Position numbers and translations under genes: made by a program. A DNA stretch of 64,000 nt from Zygnema cylindricum (lineage: Eukaryota > Streptophyta > Zygnematophyceae > Zygnematales > Zygnemataceae), in NCBI GenBank assembly GCA_037447655.1, contig JBBHKE010001318.1, forward strand, positions 1-64,000. Direction: 5' to 3'. A model generated the notes under the pieces. It was given only the letters and a program-made list of their open reading frames with translations. It did no database searches and had not been told where the DNA came from. Position 1 is the stretch's first letter, and the number at the start of each line of letters is the position of its first letter. Of the stretch, positions 46,810-57,382 are shown in pieces.

Positions 46810-47845
46810 CTGTATACAATACAGAAAATCAATTGCAATTGAATTCCAAAAGCAGCCTGATTGCCTATCAAAACATAGATAACGAAAAAGGGAAAAAGGA
46901 AAGACATGAACATCACGAAAGAATGTAACGATACTGAAACAGACAGCAACAGGGAAGATAAAGAAAGAAGGCGAAACCACTGGAAAATCGAACCTTTCGC
47001 ATTTCAGTTCTAAAAAGAATACATTGGAAGGAGTTGAATGGCATTTTCACAAGAGTCAAGTGAAGCCTGCCTCTGAACATCCTAATGTTCACCCATGGAA
47101 AATGTGTCCATGTTTATCTCATAGCTGGGTTCCATCTTCACACGTGTGAAAAATGTGCTGCTTATGCTAACAGGTGCGAAAAGAGGTGCTTTTGTTCACA
47201 CGTGTCAAAAGACGAGGTGCTTATTCTCACGCGTGTAAAAAGGCGAGGCGCCTATTCTCACAAGAAGGAAAATTCGAGGTGCATATGTGCACACGTGTGA
47301 AATATGAAGTGTTTATGTATAAAAGTCTTTGTGATTGGTCAATGATCCAAGAGACGCACAAATGTCACATCACGAGGAACCCTACTTGACACGAATCTGA
47401 TATACATGAAATAATAACTGTGAGATGAGGAGTTGTCACGCGTGTGAAATGACCTCATGATTGGCTGAACCATCTTTTCCTTCTCAGCATCTTGTCGTCG
47501 GCAAGAATCTGAAAGAATTCAACAGGGTTCGTATAATGTCCGAATCCAGCATTCAAATTGCAGGGATTGTTCATAAACATCAGCATAACTTATCATTAAG
47601 GTTCATAACAATCCATAAGTAAAGAATGTAAGCCAGCTTCAATAGGACTCTTAGGTGTTTCACGAGTCTGGGATAGAAAACATAGCAAAGAAAAAGGATG
47701 GGCTTCTTAAACCCTGGAACTTGTTCATATTATTCCCACCAAGATAGGTCACGTGAAAATCTTCCCCAATTGAGAGGGTAGAAAAGAAGGGTTTAGAATC
47801 AAATTTGGAACCTATTCATGGCAATGTTTCAGATTCATCTTCAAC
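46810..47845. other. Upstream or first intron of HGH1; no exon placed
   Basis: The first HGH1 exon should lie in this direction, but no frame ending at a phase 0 donor matches the expected N-terminus. The interval includes the CACGTG tandem repeats listed separately. Confidence 0.4.
47134..47320. repeat. Tandem repeats with CACACGTGTG cores
   Basis: Five or so units of about 33-37 bp contain TTCACACGTGT or CTCACGCGTGT followed by GAAAAGACGAGGTGCTTAT. The core is a palindrome. Confidence 0.8.
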
Positions 47846-47976
47846 CATAGTTCAAATATGTGACAACAATTTGAAACGCTATATGCGGTAACTCCAAACT
47901 GTACACGGGACCCCGTACTACACACGTGTTGTACTCGAAAAATCGTATACAAATATTTTCACACATTTGAACTATG
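47846..47976. mobile_element. Family B MITE with 8-bp target duplication
   Basis: The ends CATAGTTCAAATATGTGACA and TTCACACATTTGAACTATG are flanked by TCTTCAAC (47838-47845) and TCTTCTAC (47977-47984), a 7/8 match. Confidence 0.88.
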
Positions 47977-48146
47977 TCTTCTACGCCTCTCCTACAATGC
48001 TCTCAATTTTAATGTTTTTACAGAAGATGTTGAAAAAAATTGGGCTGCAGGAATTAAATGAAAAACGGAATACGTTGCATGTCTTGGGCCGGCGTAAAAA
48101 AGCTGGAACCTGTTCTTCCTAAATGCAATTGAAAATCCCTATGTTT

Positions 48147-48330
48147 TGTAAAGCCCTGTGTTTTACAAAGCTCTTTTATTTATAAAAACCTATGTTTTAT
48201 TAAGCTCATATGTTTTATGAAGCTCATATGTTTTATGAAGCCTTATGCTTTATGAAGCCATTTGTTTTATACGTTTTGTGAAGCTTATATTTTACGAATC
48301 CATACGTTTTATAATGCTTTATATCTTTAG
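48147..48330. repeat. About 19-bp tandem repeats, TTTTATGAAGCTCATATG type
   Basis: Eight or so degenerate units of GTTTTATGAAGCTCATAT follow one another. Confidence 0.75.
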
Positions 48331-48398
48331 GGTATTTTATAATGTTTTTATCTTCAGGGTTCCATCTAAAATGCTAACGTCTTTCAGATATATATGTA

Positions 48399-48614
48399 CA
48401 CCGCCAATCGCTATTAGCGTTGTGTACGCTAATCCCGTCCCGCTTTTTTTTATTTTATTCTCAAATAGAGTTATCCACACTATTTAAAAGAACCCCTAAT
48501 TCCTAATTAGAGTAATCGATTTCTTCCAAAATTTCCAAATTCCCAATTAGCGTACACCACGCTAAATAATAGTATACGCTAATCAAACGTACACGCTAAT
48601 AGCGATTGGCGGTG
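48399..48614. mobile_element. Family A MITE, near-perfect ends
   Basis: The terminal repeats CACCGCCAATCGCTATTAGC are exact inverses, flanked by TA at 48397-48398 and 48615-48616. The perfect ends suggest a recent insertion. Confidence 0.92.
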
Positions 48615-49106
48615 TACTGGCCAGTAGAGCCAGTTCTGCAATTTTCATGGCTTGGTTCCAGTTCAGTTGGAGATAGCGTCACGTCGAGGCTTTTGCTTCA
48701 TAGGGGTTCAGATAACAAGCAAAAGGTACGAACGGTGGACGTACTCTTTGTCCAGTTCGTTTTTTTTTTAAGTTCGAAGTATGTTAAGGGCGTTGTTCCA
48801 TTAGACGGTCTCAGTAAACGTCGAAAAATCGTTTACTGAATCCATCGTTCCATTGTGTCGGGTCAGTAACTGACATTATATTCTCGTGGCACACTTTTAA
48901 TGGTCCACGTAATAGGTGAATACGATTTTGGTAATCTTCAAAGAATCTCTGACAACAAATTCTGACCAAATATTTGTACCAGCGAAGGTAAAAAGTGACT
49001 CGTACCACGTATTGAATAAGGGCGTGTTCCCATGTAACCGAAACTTTGAAACGTTACTGTGGATTTTAGCGCAGGATTTACGGTGTACTATTCAAAGTGT
49101 GCCTAT

Positions 49107-50038
49107 GGGGGTGTCCCCATGTTTTAAAGTATCTACTTTTCTCTATCTTTTTGCCCTAAAATTCAGGGAACTTTGACAAAAACTTCAGCCGTACGAGAAA
49201 ATCGTTTTTACCAAAGTATAGTGAATTGATACTTTGAATGTACGGCGTGTTTGTCGTCATGTGGACGCATTTTGGCGTTTTCCCCTTTTCGATCCCCGGG
49301 CAAGAGAATCCAGCCCAAAAAAAAACTTCTTTTAAAATCACCTCGAGGGGGTGTTTTTAGTTCAAGTACTGCCCAAACAGCGAATGAAAAACGACCCACG
49401 CACGCGTCACGCGAGCGGGAAAATTTCAGGGCGAAGGAGAGTCCTCGCTATTTTTCTCCGTGCCCGTACCGCGCATGTACGGAAAAAAAATTGCAGGGGT
49501 CTCAGACTTCCACTTTCATTCATGGGTCCTTTTCAAAATTTTGCGTCGTCGTCGCCTCTCCCCCTCTCCCTCTCACACTATCGCTGTCATCTCACACTTT
49601 TTAGAATGAGACACGACAATATTGATATAAAACTAACTATCTCTGATTTTTATTTTTTTGACAATTTTTAAGTATTTTAATGGCAAATCGAGTGAAAAAG
49701 GTCGAAAAAACGAAATCGGAAAACCATGGCGGAAAGTTCTTGAATCAGTGACGTCGACCTTGTCACGAGTGAGCGTGACGTCACAATATCATCAAGCTCT
49801 AAACGTCTACAACTTCACAAAAATCTAACCAATGTCGCTGTTTTTTTCGGTGTCGCTAATCGTCGGAAGTTTCGTAGTCGCCTTCAATCGTCACAAGATG
49901 TACATACGTCTACAACCGTCACATGTAAAATTTTCGATTTCATTTTCGCACATTGGGACGCTCTTCAAAGTAGCACGGAGAATCTTCACTACAGTCCAAA
50001 ATACTTTAACAAAGTACCGATTACATGGGGACACCCCC
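49107..50038. mobile_element. GGGGGTGTCCCCATG-family transposon, TAT duplication
   Basis: The left end GGGGGTGTCCCCATG and the right end CATGGGGACACCCCC are perfect inverses, with TAT at 49104-49106 and 50039-50041. It is 932 bp, homologous to 32139-33097, and nested in the 48787-51964 element. Confidence 0.9.
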
Positions 50039-50041
50039 TAT

Positions 50042-51440
50042 GTCAATCATTACTTGCGCCTTCATTACTTCAAATATGTGACAGTTGTAGACGTATACAA
50101 AATGTGCGACAGTCTACGAAACGAAATGTAGATGACTACGAAACTACGAATCTTCCTAAAAACGGCGACGGTTGTAGACGTCGAGGTTTTTGTGACGTTG
50201 TAGATGTTTAGGGTTTTATGACATAGGGAAGTCATGCTACCATGTGACGTTATCAGTACGTAGATTTTCCGCCATGGCTTCCCGATTTCTTTTTCTTATC
50301 TTTTATCATTCGATATGCCATCAAACTTAGACCAAAATATTAAAAAAAAAGAAAAATAATAGTCGCGGGCGACCCGGTGCTTTGCCCTTTGGTTGCCAAG
50401 GGCATGTCGTTTTTGTACACGCAGACCAATAGAAGCGTCACAATTTGTCGTAGGAGTTACATGTACTCCATGTATCAATCCGTTTTCGGTAGTGTACGGA
50501 TATTGAGAACACGAGCATGATGTGACGGGATCGCACGCGCAAAAATTAAAAGTACAATACTGTACGTGACTCTACCGGTATTGATAACACGACATTTTGG
50601 CGTGACGTCGAATTTGTCTGCCCGTTTATCATACCATTATAACCACGCGAAATACAACAAATAGGATTGTACCACGTGTCTCTTTTCATTACATCAACAT
50701 GACAAAGCCAATCAAAACTCAAATCACTCAACGGCTCACGATCTTACACAAAAAAAATCGACGATCAATTATTGTTGTCTCCGGAGACGCCAATCAAAAC
50801 TCAAAACACTCAACGGCTCAAGATCTTACACAAAAAAAATCGGCGATCAATTATCGTTGTCACCAGAGACAAATGCGACTAGAATGCTTTTCCCTTTTAG
50901 AATCTAAAAGGACAAAGATAAAATATATCTTTCATTTGATACTATTATTGCTGCATCTCGTATAAATAAGAGAGAAAGAGGAGTGGTCGAGTGAGAAAGA
51001 GGGGGAAAGACGAGGAAGACGTAAAATTTTGCAAAGGACCCATAAATGAAAGTGGAGGTCCGAGACCCCAACGATTTTTTTCCGTACATGCTCGTCATTT
51101 TCGTACGTACATGCGCGTGACGAGCAGGGGAAGAAATAGAGTGTACTTTCCGTCGCTCAGAATTTTTGAAAACGTTTGACGCTTGCAATCCCGGTTTTTA
51201 TTCGTCAATAGGGTAGTATTTTGATAAAAATCAGGTCGTGATTTGATTCCAGTGCAAGTGTGGAGATGAGCTCGAAGTGGGTCGCGATGATAATAATGCC
51301 AAATTGCCGTACTTTCCAAGTTCCAAGATAAAGCAAAATGTACTTGTGTTTTTGCCCATTTTTCGTACGGCGTAATATTTTCTCGTTGCAAGTCCCATTT
51401 TCTGTGAAAACGACGGGAAAATCCTTTACCTGAACACATG
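50042..51440 (-). mobile_element. Degraded inverted relative of the 49107-50038 element
   Basis: On the minus strand, CATAAATGAAAGTGGAGGTC, the TCCGTACATG motif and the GACAGTTGTAGACGT blocks match the complete copies in order, with gaps and insertions. The ends cannot be fixed. Confidence 0.55.
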
Positions 51441-51966
51441 GAACACGACCTAAAATCAGCAAGTGACCCGAAGTGAGTCAATTTTAAGCGCCTGAACGAA
51501 TAGCATCGTGCTTCGTGGAAAAGTGAACAAATATCCACAACGACCGCGCAACTAGGTGGCTACACGTCGCATATGACATATGCCTTCCGCCAGGGAGGAT
51601 ACGAGGCCACCGGAAGCCGCAAGAAAATCTTTGACGGAGGATATTGTTTCACGCGTCTGTTGCCATCCACTAACCATTTGACATCTTCGTACGCTTTTAC
51701 AAATCTTAAGTTTTGTCCGCCCATACAGATTTTATTCAATACGTCGTCCGAGTCACTTTTTACCTTCGCTGGTACAAATATGTGGTCACAATTTTATGTC
51801 AGAGATTCTTTGAAGATTTTTCGAATCACATCCATCTATTAATTGAACCAATCAAATTTTGCCACGAAAATAAAATGTCGGTTACTGACCCGACACAATG
51901 GAACGATGGCTTAAGCAAACGACTTTTTGACATTTACTGAGACCGCTTATTGGAACAACGCTCTTA

Positions 51967-52661
51967 GTGTGCAGGACACTCAGAATGATTGTACGAAGAA
52001 TATTTCTCTACACGACAAAATGTGTCGCTAAACTACAATGGCACCCACGATGCGCCCTAAACGACATCGTTAGAAGAAGATTCCTACAGAACCGTACGAC
52101 ATTTAGGTGGATTCCTGGGTAAGGTGGTCACTGATGACCGACAGTGTCCGTACTACATAATAGCGGGCAGATCGGAAGCACCCAGGAGCAGGAAGTGTCT
52201 GACACGCGGCGAAAATACGGGGACAGTTGCGCTAGCAGAATCGGACGGTCCATGTTACTCCTCAAGGCCCGAGAAATAACTTTTAAGAAGTCAAAGATGT
52301 GCACCTGCGTGGAAATGGTCCACGTCTGCAATCCTAACCGATTTTGTGCCGGTACTTAATACCGGCTTTGCGTCACAGTTTGAGCATCTTGCGCCTAAAG
52401 CCCTAAAGTACAGTACCGTACGATGATGTACTGTACCGCAATATGTTGTATAATACACGACACGATGTACGAATATGTCTTATCTTTTGACACCATCTGC
52501 GATTGGTCGATTGCTGCCAAAGTGTTCAGGTGCAATACACGCTGTCGCCAGTTTAGGTTTCTGAGCAGTTGTCTCTTTAAGCTTTTGAAGTTTAAAACAT
52601 TGTAAGATATAACTGTTTCCCGATTCGACAGAAATCATAAGACAAGTCTTGAAACACTGCA
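51967..52661. other. 5' flank of the ACR2-type gene
   Basis: GTACAGTACCGTACG-rich DNA with no gene. The promoter presumably lies here. Nothing TATA-like can be singled out. Confidence 0.4.
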
Positions 52662-55327
52662 ATGGCTGAAGTAAAATTCATTCCTCCAGAACAGTTAGAG
52701 AAGCTCACCGAAGGAGAAAATAAAGATGTTGTTATTGTCGATGTCAGGTATGGAAATGCGCTTAGGTTAAAACTGGATTTGCCTGGTATGCTTGAGCCGA
52801 GTCTTTCACAAAATAAAAAAAAGAGATTGGTCAGCTACAGGGATTGGATATTGCTTCTGTTTGTGAGCTTACTTGTCCATTATATTTCAATTGTGCAAAA
52901 AAATGGAAACGTTACATGTGGTTTTCCCGTAGCATACACGTTTTATAAGTGAAAAACCATATAATACGTGTATAGTATGGCAAAACCGCATTAAACGTTT
53001 TCAATTGTTTCGCACTTTTGAACTATGGTTTGTCTGACGGACTGGTTAGTAGACTCTTTTAGGTTTTTGGTACTAAATTTTGTTGTTGACCCAGACTTGG
53101 TAGTGCACTATGTTTTACAAAAACTTCTTACTGGATTATTTGCAGTGTTATTCTGGTCACAAGGTCTTGCTGTTCTCTTAATCTGTCCTTTATTCTATTT
53201 TTTATCATTGAGCTACCCCTAGGTTTTCACCAGACTTTACTGAAATTGTATCTGGAAAATGTGCTACTGGAGATATTTCAGATATCGGTTTTTTGTTACA
53301 TTTGTAACTGGGGACACTTGTTTTGTAACTTGCGGACTTTTTATGGATTATGAGTGGATTGGCCACTATGTTATTTAATTGTGTCTCAGAACCTAATCAA
53401 TATCTACTGAGCTTTCTCGTAATTTGGTTCGCCAAATCACAACTAGATTGGTTTTTTAAGGTGCTACTTTATTTTTAGTGTGGTGGTTAGACGCTTGTCA
53501 TTGTCTTGCCACTGGACGTGTTACTGGTTCATGTATTTTGTATTCTTTGTATCTTTTGGAATGCCATATTTTGAAGGGTCCAGTTCCCTGGAATATTTCA
53601 GTTCACATTTAACTATCGAGTCCACTTTATCATCAAGTTCACGCTGATATATCAAGTCCACATTGTTGTATCAAGTCCACATTATTCTATCGAGTTCACA
53701 TTATTATATCATGTCCACATTGCCATATCAGGGCCACATTGTTATATCAAGTCCACAATATTAGATCAAGTTCACATTATTACATCAAGTTCCCATCATT
53801 ATATCATGTCCACATTATAATGTCAAGTGCACATTACTATATCAAGTTCACATTGTCATATCAAGTCGACATAGTCATATGAAGTCCAGATTTTTATATC
53901 AAGTCCACAATGTATAACTTGCTTTTAACCAGAAGAGATGAAGGGCTTTTAGGTGGCTCTTGAAAGTTGATTTCAAAAATTGGTTTTTGAAGCTTTTATT
54001 CCATCCTTTGACGAGTTCAATACTTCACACGTATTGATCCTCTGGCAAATGCTAGCTTGTGTTTTGTTGAACAACAGGAAAATGGTTGTCAGTATTGCAA
54101 CATTAAAGATACTACACTGCCCATCGCCATAAGTGTTAATAACACTAAATCAGGTCGCGACTTTTTTTGACCAAATAGTCACAAAACAGTTTTAATAACA
54201 CTATTTAAGGGAGTGGACTACAAGTTGCCACGTCTCCCTACACTAAATTAGTACACTCAAAAACGCATCACCACTGATAATTCCTTTACACTAACAGCGA
54301 TGGTCAGTCGTGGTGATGACAGAGATGAGGAGCGGAGCATTGAAGGGTACATAGCTGGCTCATCACATTATCCGAGTGGATCATTTTCTGATTCTCTCCC
54401 CAAACTTCTCGAGGATATTAAGGGAAAACAAGCCGTTGTGGTTCACTGCTCCCTGAGTCAGGTTTTTCTTTGAACCCTTTACAAATGACTTAGCAGCTGT
54501 TTAAAAACGGAAACAGTTGTACTGGTTCAATGGCTGTACCTTCTTTCCTGTGTTTTTGTGGAAACAGTGGAGAAATTAGCAATGGCAGTGGTTTGGATGC
54601 TGGAAAAAGCGAAAAGCTGAAAACTTTTGTGTTTGTTTGGATCTTGTTTTCTTGGTTCATAGATAGGTTATCTTATTCAGTTAAATGGCAGAAGGTGATT
54701 GATATTTTCGTTCAATAGTTGCAAAGCTCCATAATTTTGCACATTCAGGAGATGACACCGTGCCTCTCTCGTCTGTTAATTGCTTGAAGAAAGTTGAGTG
54801 GTGCTATTGCTTTTTTTTTTTTTTTACCATTTTTCACCCATGCAATGTGAGTATATTTGGTGTTCAAGAAATTGGTGGCAAGCATGTGCAGGTTCCATAA
54901 GTAATGCCCCACCACCCATCTAGAGTCGGTGAATTATTGACATTAACACTTCATTGTACTTTTTTGTACTTTATTGTAATTAAGTAAATTATGTTTTGAG
55001 ACGGTTCATCATGGGCCACTTAGCTAAAGAGTGTTAGAAACACTAATTTATGATTTTGGGTCAAAAAAACTCCTCGAATTAGAGTGATGAACTCTAGTAG
55101 CTATGGCAGTGTAAGTGTGCAGCAGGGATTTGGATTAGGAGAACATCTCACAACCTGTGATTTTTTCAAGTGTTTTGTAGGTTCGTGGACCTACATGTGC
55201 AAAAATACTGCAACGAAAGATTGAGGAACTGGGAGCCGACGGAAGTAATCAGTTTCCTCCTGTATATGTGCTAGAGAAGGGCTTTCGCAACTGGAAAGAG
55301 GAAGGACATAAAGTTGTTCAAGATTAA
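52662..55327 (+). CDS. ACR2: ACR2/CDC25-type phosphatase or arsenate reductase (rhodanese fold)
   Basis: Three exons join in phase: 52662-52747, 54323-54461 and 55181-55327, giving 123 aa. The protein begins with a VIVDVRDEE rhodanese core, then EGYIAGSSHYPSGSF. The catalytic loop HCSLSQVR has Cys71 and Arg77 in the C-X5-R order of Cdc25/ACR2 enzymes, followed by GPTCAKIL. Plant members reduce arsenate and have tyrosine-phosphatase activity in vitro. The protein ends at GHKVVQD, so the Cys-rich zinc-binding tail known at the end of the Arabidopsis enzyme is absent from this model. The start ATG opens the only frame with the conserved N-terminus. Intron 1 is crowded with mobile elements and a minisatellite. 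Confidence 0.92.
52881..53026. mobile_element. Family B MITE in intron 1 of ACR2
   Basis: The ends TATATTTCAATTGTGCAAAA and CGCACTTTTGAACTATG bracket the family core (GGAAACGTTACATGTGGTTT). Flanks do not give a clean 8-bp duplication. Confidence 0.78.
53608..53912 (+). repeat. 19-bp minisatellite in ACR2 intron 1
   Basis: About 15-16 units of ATCAAGTCCACATTATTAT with scattered substitutions but constant 19-base spacing. Confidence 0.9.
54115..54310. mobile_element. Family A MITE abutting ACR2 exon 2
   Basis: The left end CACTGCCCATCGCCATAAGT follows TA at 54113-54114. The right end CACTAACAGCGATGGTCAGT is slightly decayed and stops 12 bases before exon 2. Confidence 0.78.
54908..55111. mobile_element. 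Family A MITE in ACR2 intron 2, decayed left end
   Basis: The interior core GGGCCACTTAGCTAAAGAG and GGGTCAAAAAAA and the right end ACTCTAGTAGCTATGGCAGTG before TA are clear. The left end is degenerate. Confidence 0.6.
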
Positions 55328-57382
55328 ACAATATCGTGGAATGAGAAATAATATTATTTTTTGGTTGCGTTTTAAGGTTTTTTCTCTTGATGGGATATAT
55401 TATTTTTGTCTGTACTGTACTGTACTGTAATAATTTGTGCTAGGGTATTGAGTTTGTTGTCGGTGTGTCGGAACAATCTGCGGTTGGTTCGACTCTATAT
55501 GAATTTCGTATAATCTCTTGCTTGTGAGCTGAGTACACTTCGGCACATTTTTTAAGCATCGACTTGTGAATTGTTCACATGAGAGAAGTTTTATTAGTCC
55601 AATCTTAATTTGGCGCGAGGCAACATTTTAAGTAATCGCAAACACGAACATTGTCGACTCAATTTTTGTTCGCAAATCGAATCATTTGGCAGTTTGCTAG
55701 ATTCTAGTTACCAAGGGTAACAATTTTCACAAAGATTTGTTCCCAAAAAGAAAACGATTTGCGATATTGCAAGCATGTTGTCTTGATGACTAAACCAATA
55801 ACAGTCCCACCATTTCCCCTCCCTCTCCCTCTTCCCCGCCCCCTCCCCCTCCCCCTCCCCCTCGCCACCCACCTTCACCTCCCTCTCCCACTTCCTCTTC
55901 AACTCTATTTCCCTCCGTTTCTCCCTCCCTCCCCTCAGCCTTAGCGGGAGTGGCATTCTCCATGTAGAAGGGATCGTCGAGGGGAGGCTATCTCAGAGAA
56001 ACCATTCTTATTTTTATGAATAGGTCAGATGGCCTCGTGTGTGAGCATTTTCTGTTCTTCAACTTATTATGCAATCACAGCCAGTTATTTGTGCTTCATG
56101 ATTCCGCTGGTCAAAGGTCCTGTTCCACTTCTTCGGTGGGTGCAACTTTGACCTCCTTGCATCGAATTCCCCTTCTTCCCTCCATGTTCAGTTTTTCAGT
56201 TTCGTCATTGCCATCCACTTTTTGGTTCCCATGTTCTCAGATGGTTTACTGTCGCGCTTTCTTTATAAAGTCTTATTCTATCGAATACGGACTTTGCTCC
56301 TACCCTATAAGCCTCATTTGGCATCTTCACAGGCGAGAAAATATCGATGACGATGACGTTTTTAAATCTAATCCCTTTTCAGATTGGCCATTGTGATCTC
56401 ATGCATGAAGTGAAGAACTTCAAGGTGTGTGGAACCGACTTTGGTTAAATAACGATGGAAATCTTCACAAAGATAATAATGTCTTTCACAAGGGGAACCT
56501 CCAGCAAGCTAATAACAATAAATTGGCAGGATCTTTTGAGGTCAAGACAAATGAAAAATTCATTGAAAGGGTTTATTTTACCTATTTGCAATTGTACTAG
56601 CACACATTGCTGCATATCACCCGGGCTCTAGGTCATTCATGTTGAAGACGTCCCCTCTCAAAACTAACATGTACGTGTCTGTTATTTCTCAGTTTCTAGA
56701 TCTGAATACATGTCTATACCGAGCAAGTAGCTTTAAATGAGATGTTCATCAGTTGTACCACACTTCCAGCAATGCACGAAACAAGGTTGACATCCCTAGA
56801 ATTACATGGGCAAGCACACGTGGGTTTATTTAATTAATGAGAAGATTTCTGCAAATTATAAACACATATACATATATACACATGTATAAGCAAGCGTAAC
56901 AAAATCTATTGCACTTACCGGTTTTTTCCATTTGTTTAGCTGGAATTGATGAGTGCCACCCCCATAGCACATTAAGAATCTCAGGACACATAAACATCCG
57001 GAAATCTCAAGAGAAAAGGTTGACATGCATCTATGAATTGGGATGTTCGTGAATGAAAAGTGAAAAAAAAAGAATAAAGTCCACATGTCTCTGCTTCAAG
57101 AGTGACAGCAAAGTGCTGCTTTAAAATCACTCCAAAAATTACCACATAGAAGTAACATAGAGAAAGATGTGCCAAGCTCTTGATGCTGGTATATTACCTT
57201 TAAAAAAAGAGAAGAAAAATACAATTTCTTGAGCTGCTTTACTTGTGCTAATGAAACAATTTAAGAAAGCTCAAAAATTAGAAAAACCTTTCGGCAGCAG
57301 CCTACTGCAACTCTAAGTTTTCCTCTAAAATTTCTACAAATGTAATAATAGATCTTTGTGCTATACAATGAACTAGGTTATT
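55328..57382. other. Intergenic; possible but unsupported small gene near 56.0-56.45 kb
   Basis: A CT-rich tract lies at 55808-55940. A plus-strand frame at 56016-56396 and an AG-flanked stretch at 56382-56447 (reading IGHCDLMHEVKNFKVCGTDFG then stop in another phase) could be exon pieces, but I cannot join them in a consistent frame. No product can be named. Confidence 0.35.

Larger units (their letters stand above)
48787..51964. mobile_element. 3.2-kb long-inverted-repeat element
   Basis: About 240-bp inverted arms (48787-49025 and 51735-51964) start AGGGCGTTGTTCCATTAGAC and AGAGCGTTGTTCCAATAAGC. TA lies at both borders (48785-48786 and 51965-51966). The arms contain the matching block CGAGTCACTTTTTACCTTCG read inward. 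The interior holds a complete 49107-50038 transposon and a degraded inverted relative. No transposase is apparent. Confidence 0.8.

Noticed and set aside
48811-51940. Two similar peptides encoded in the arms of the 48787-51964 element (48811-49008 minus, 51713-51940 plus; both contain SVTDPTQWNDG)
   Set aside because: They are the same inverted repeat read in the same frame. By eye, amino-acid-changing codons (about 14 of 63) outnumber silent ones (about 7), so there is no sign of selection on a protein.
53600-53915. CRISPR-like regular repeat
   Set aside because: The units are contiguous 19-mers without spacers, in an intron of a eukaryotic gene.
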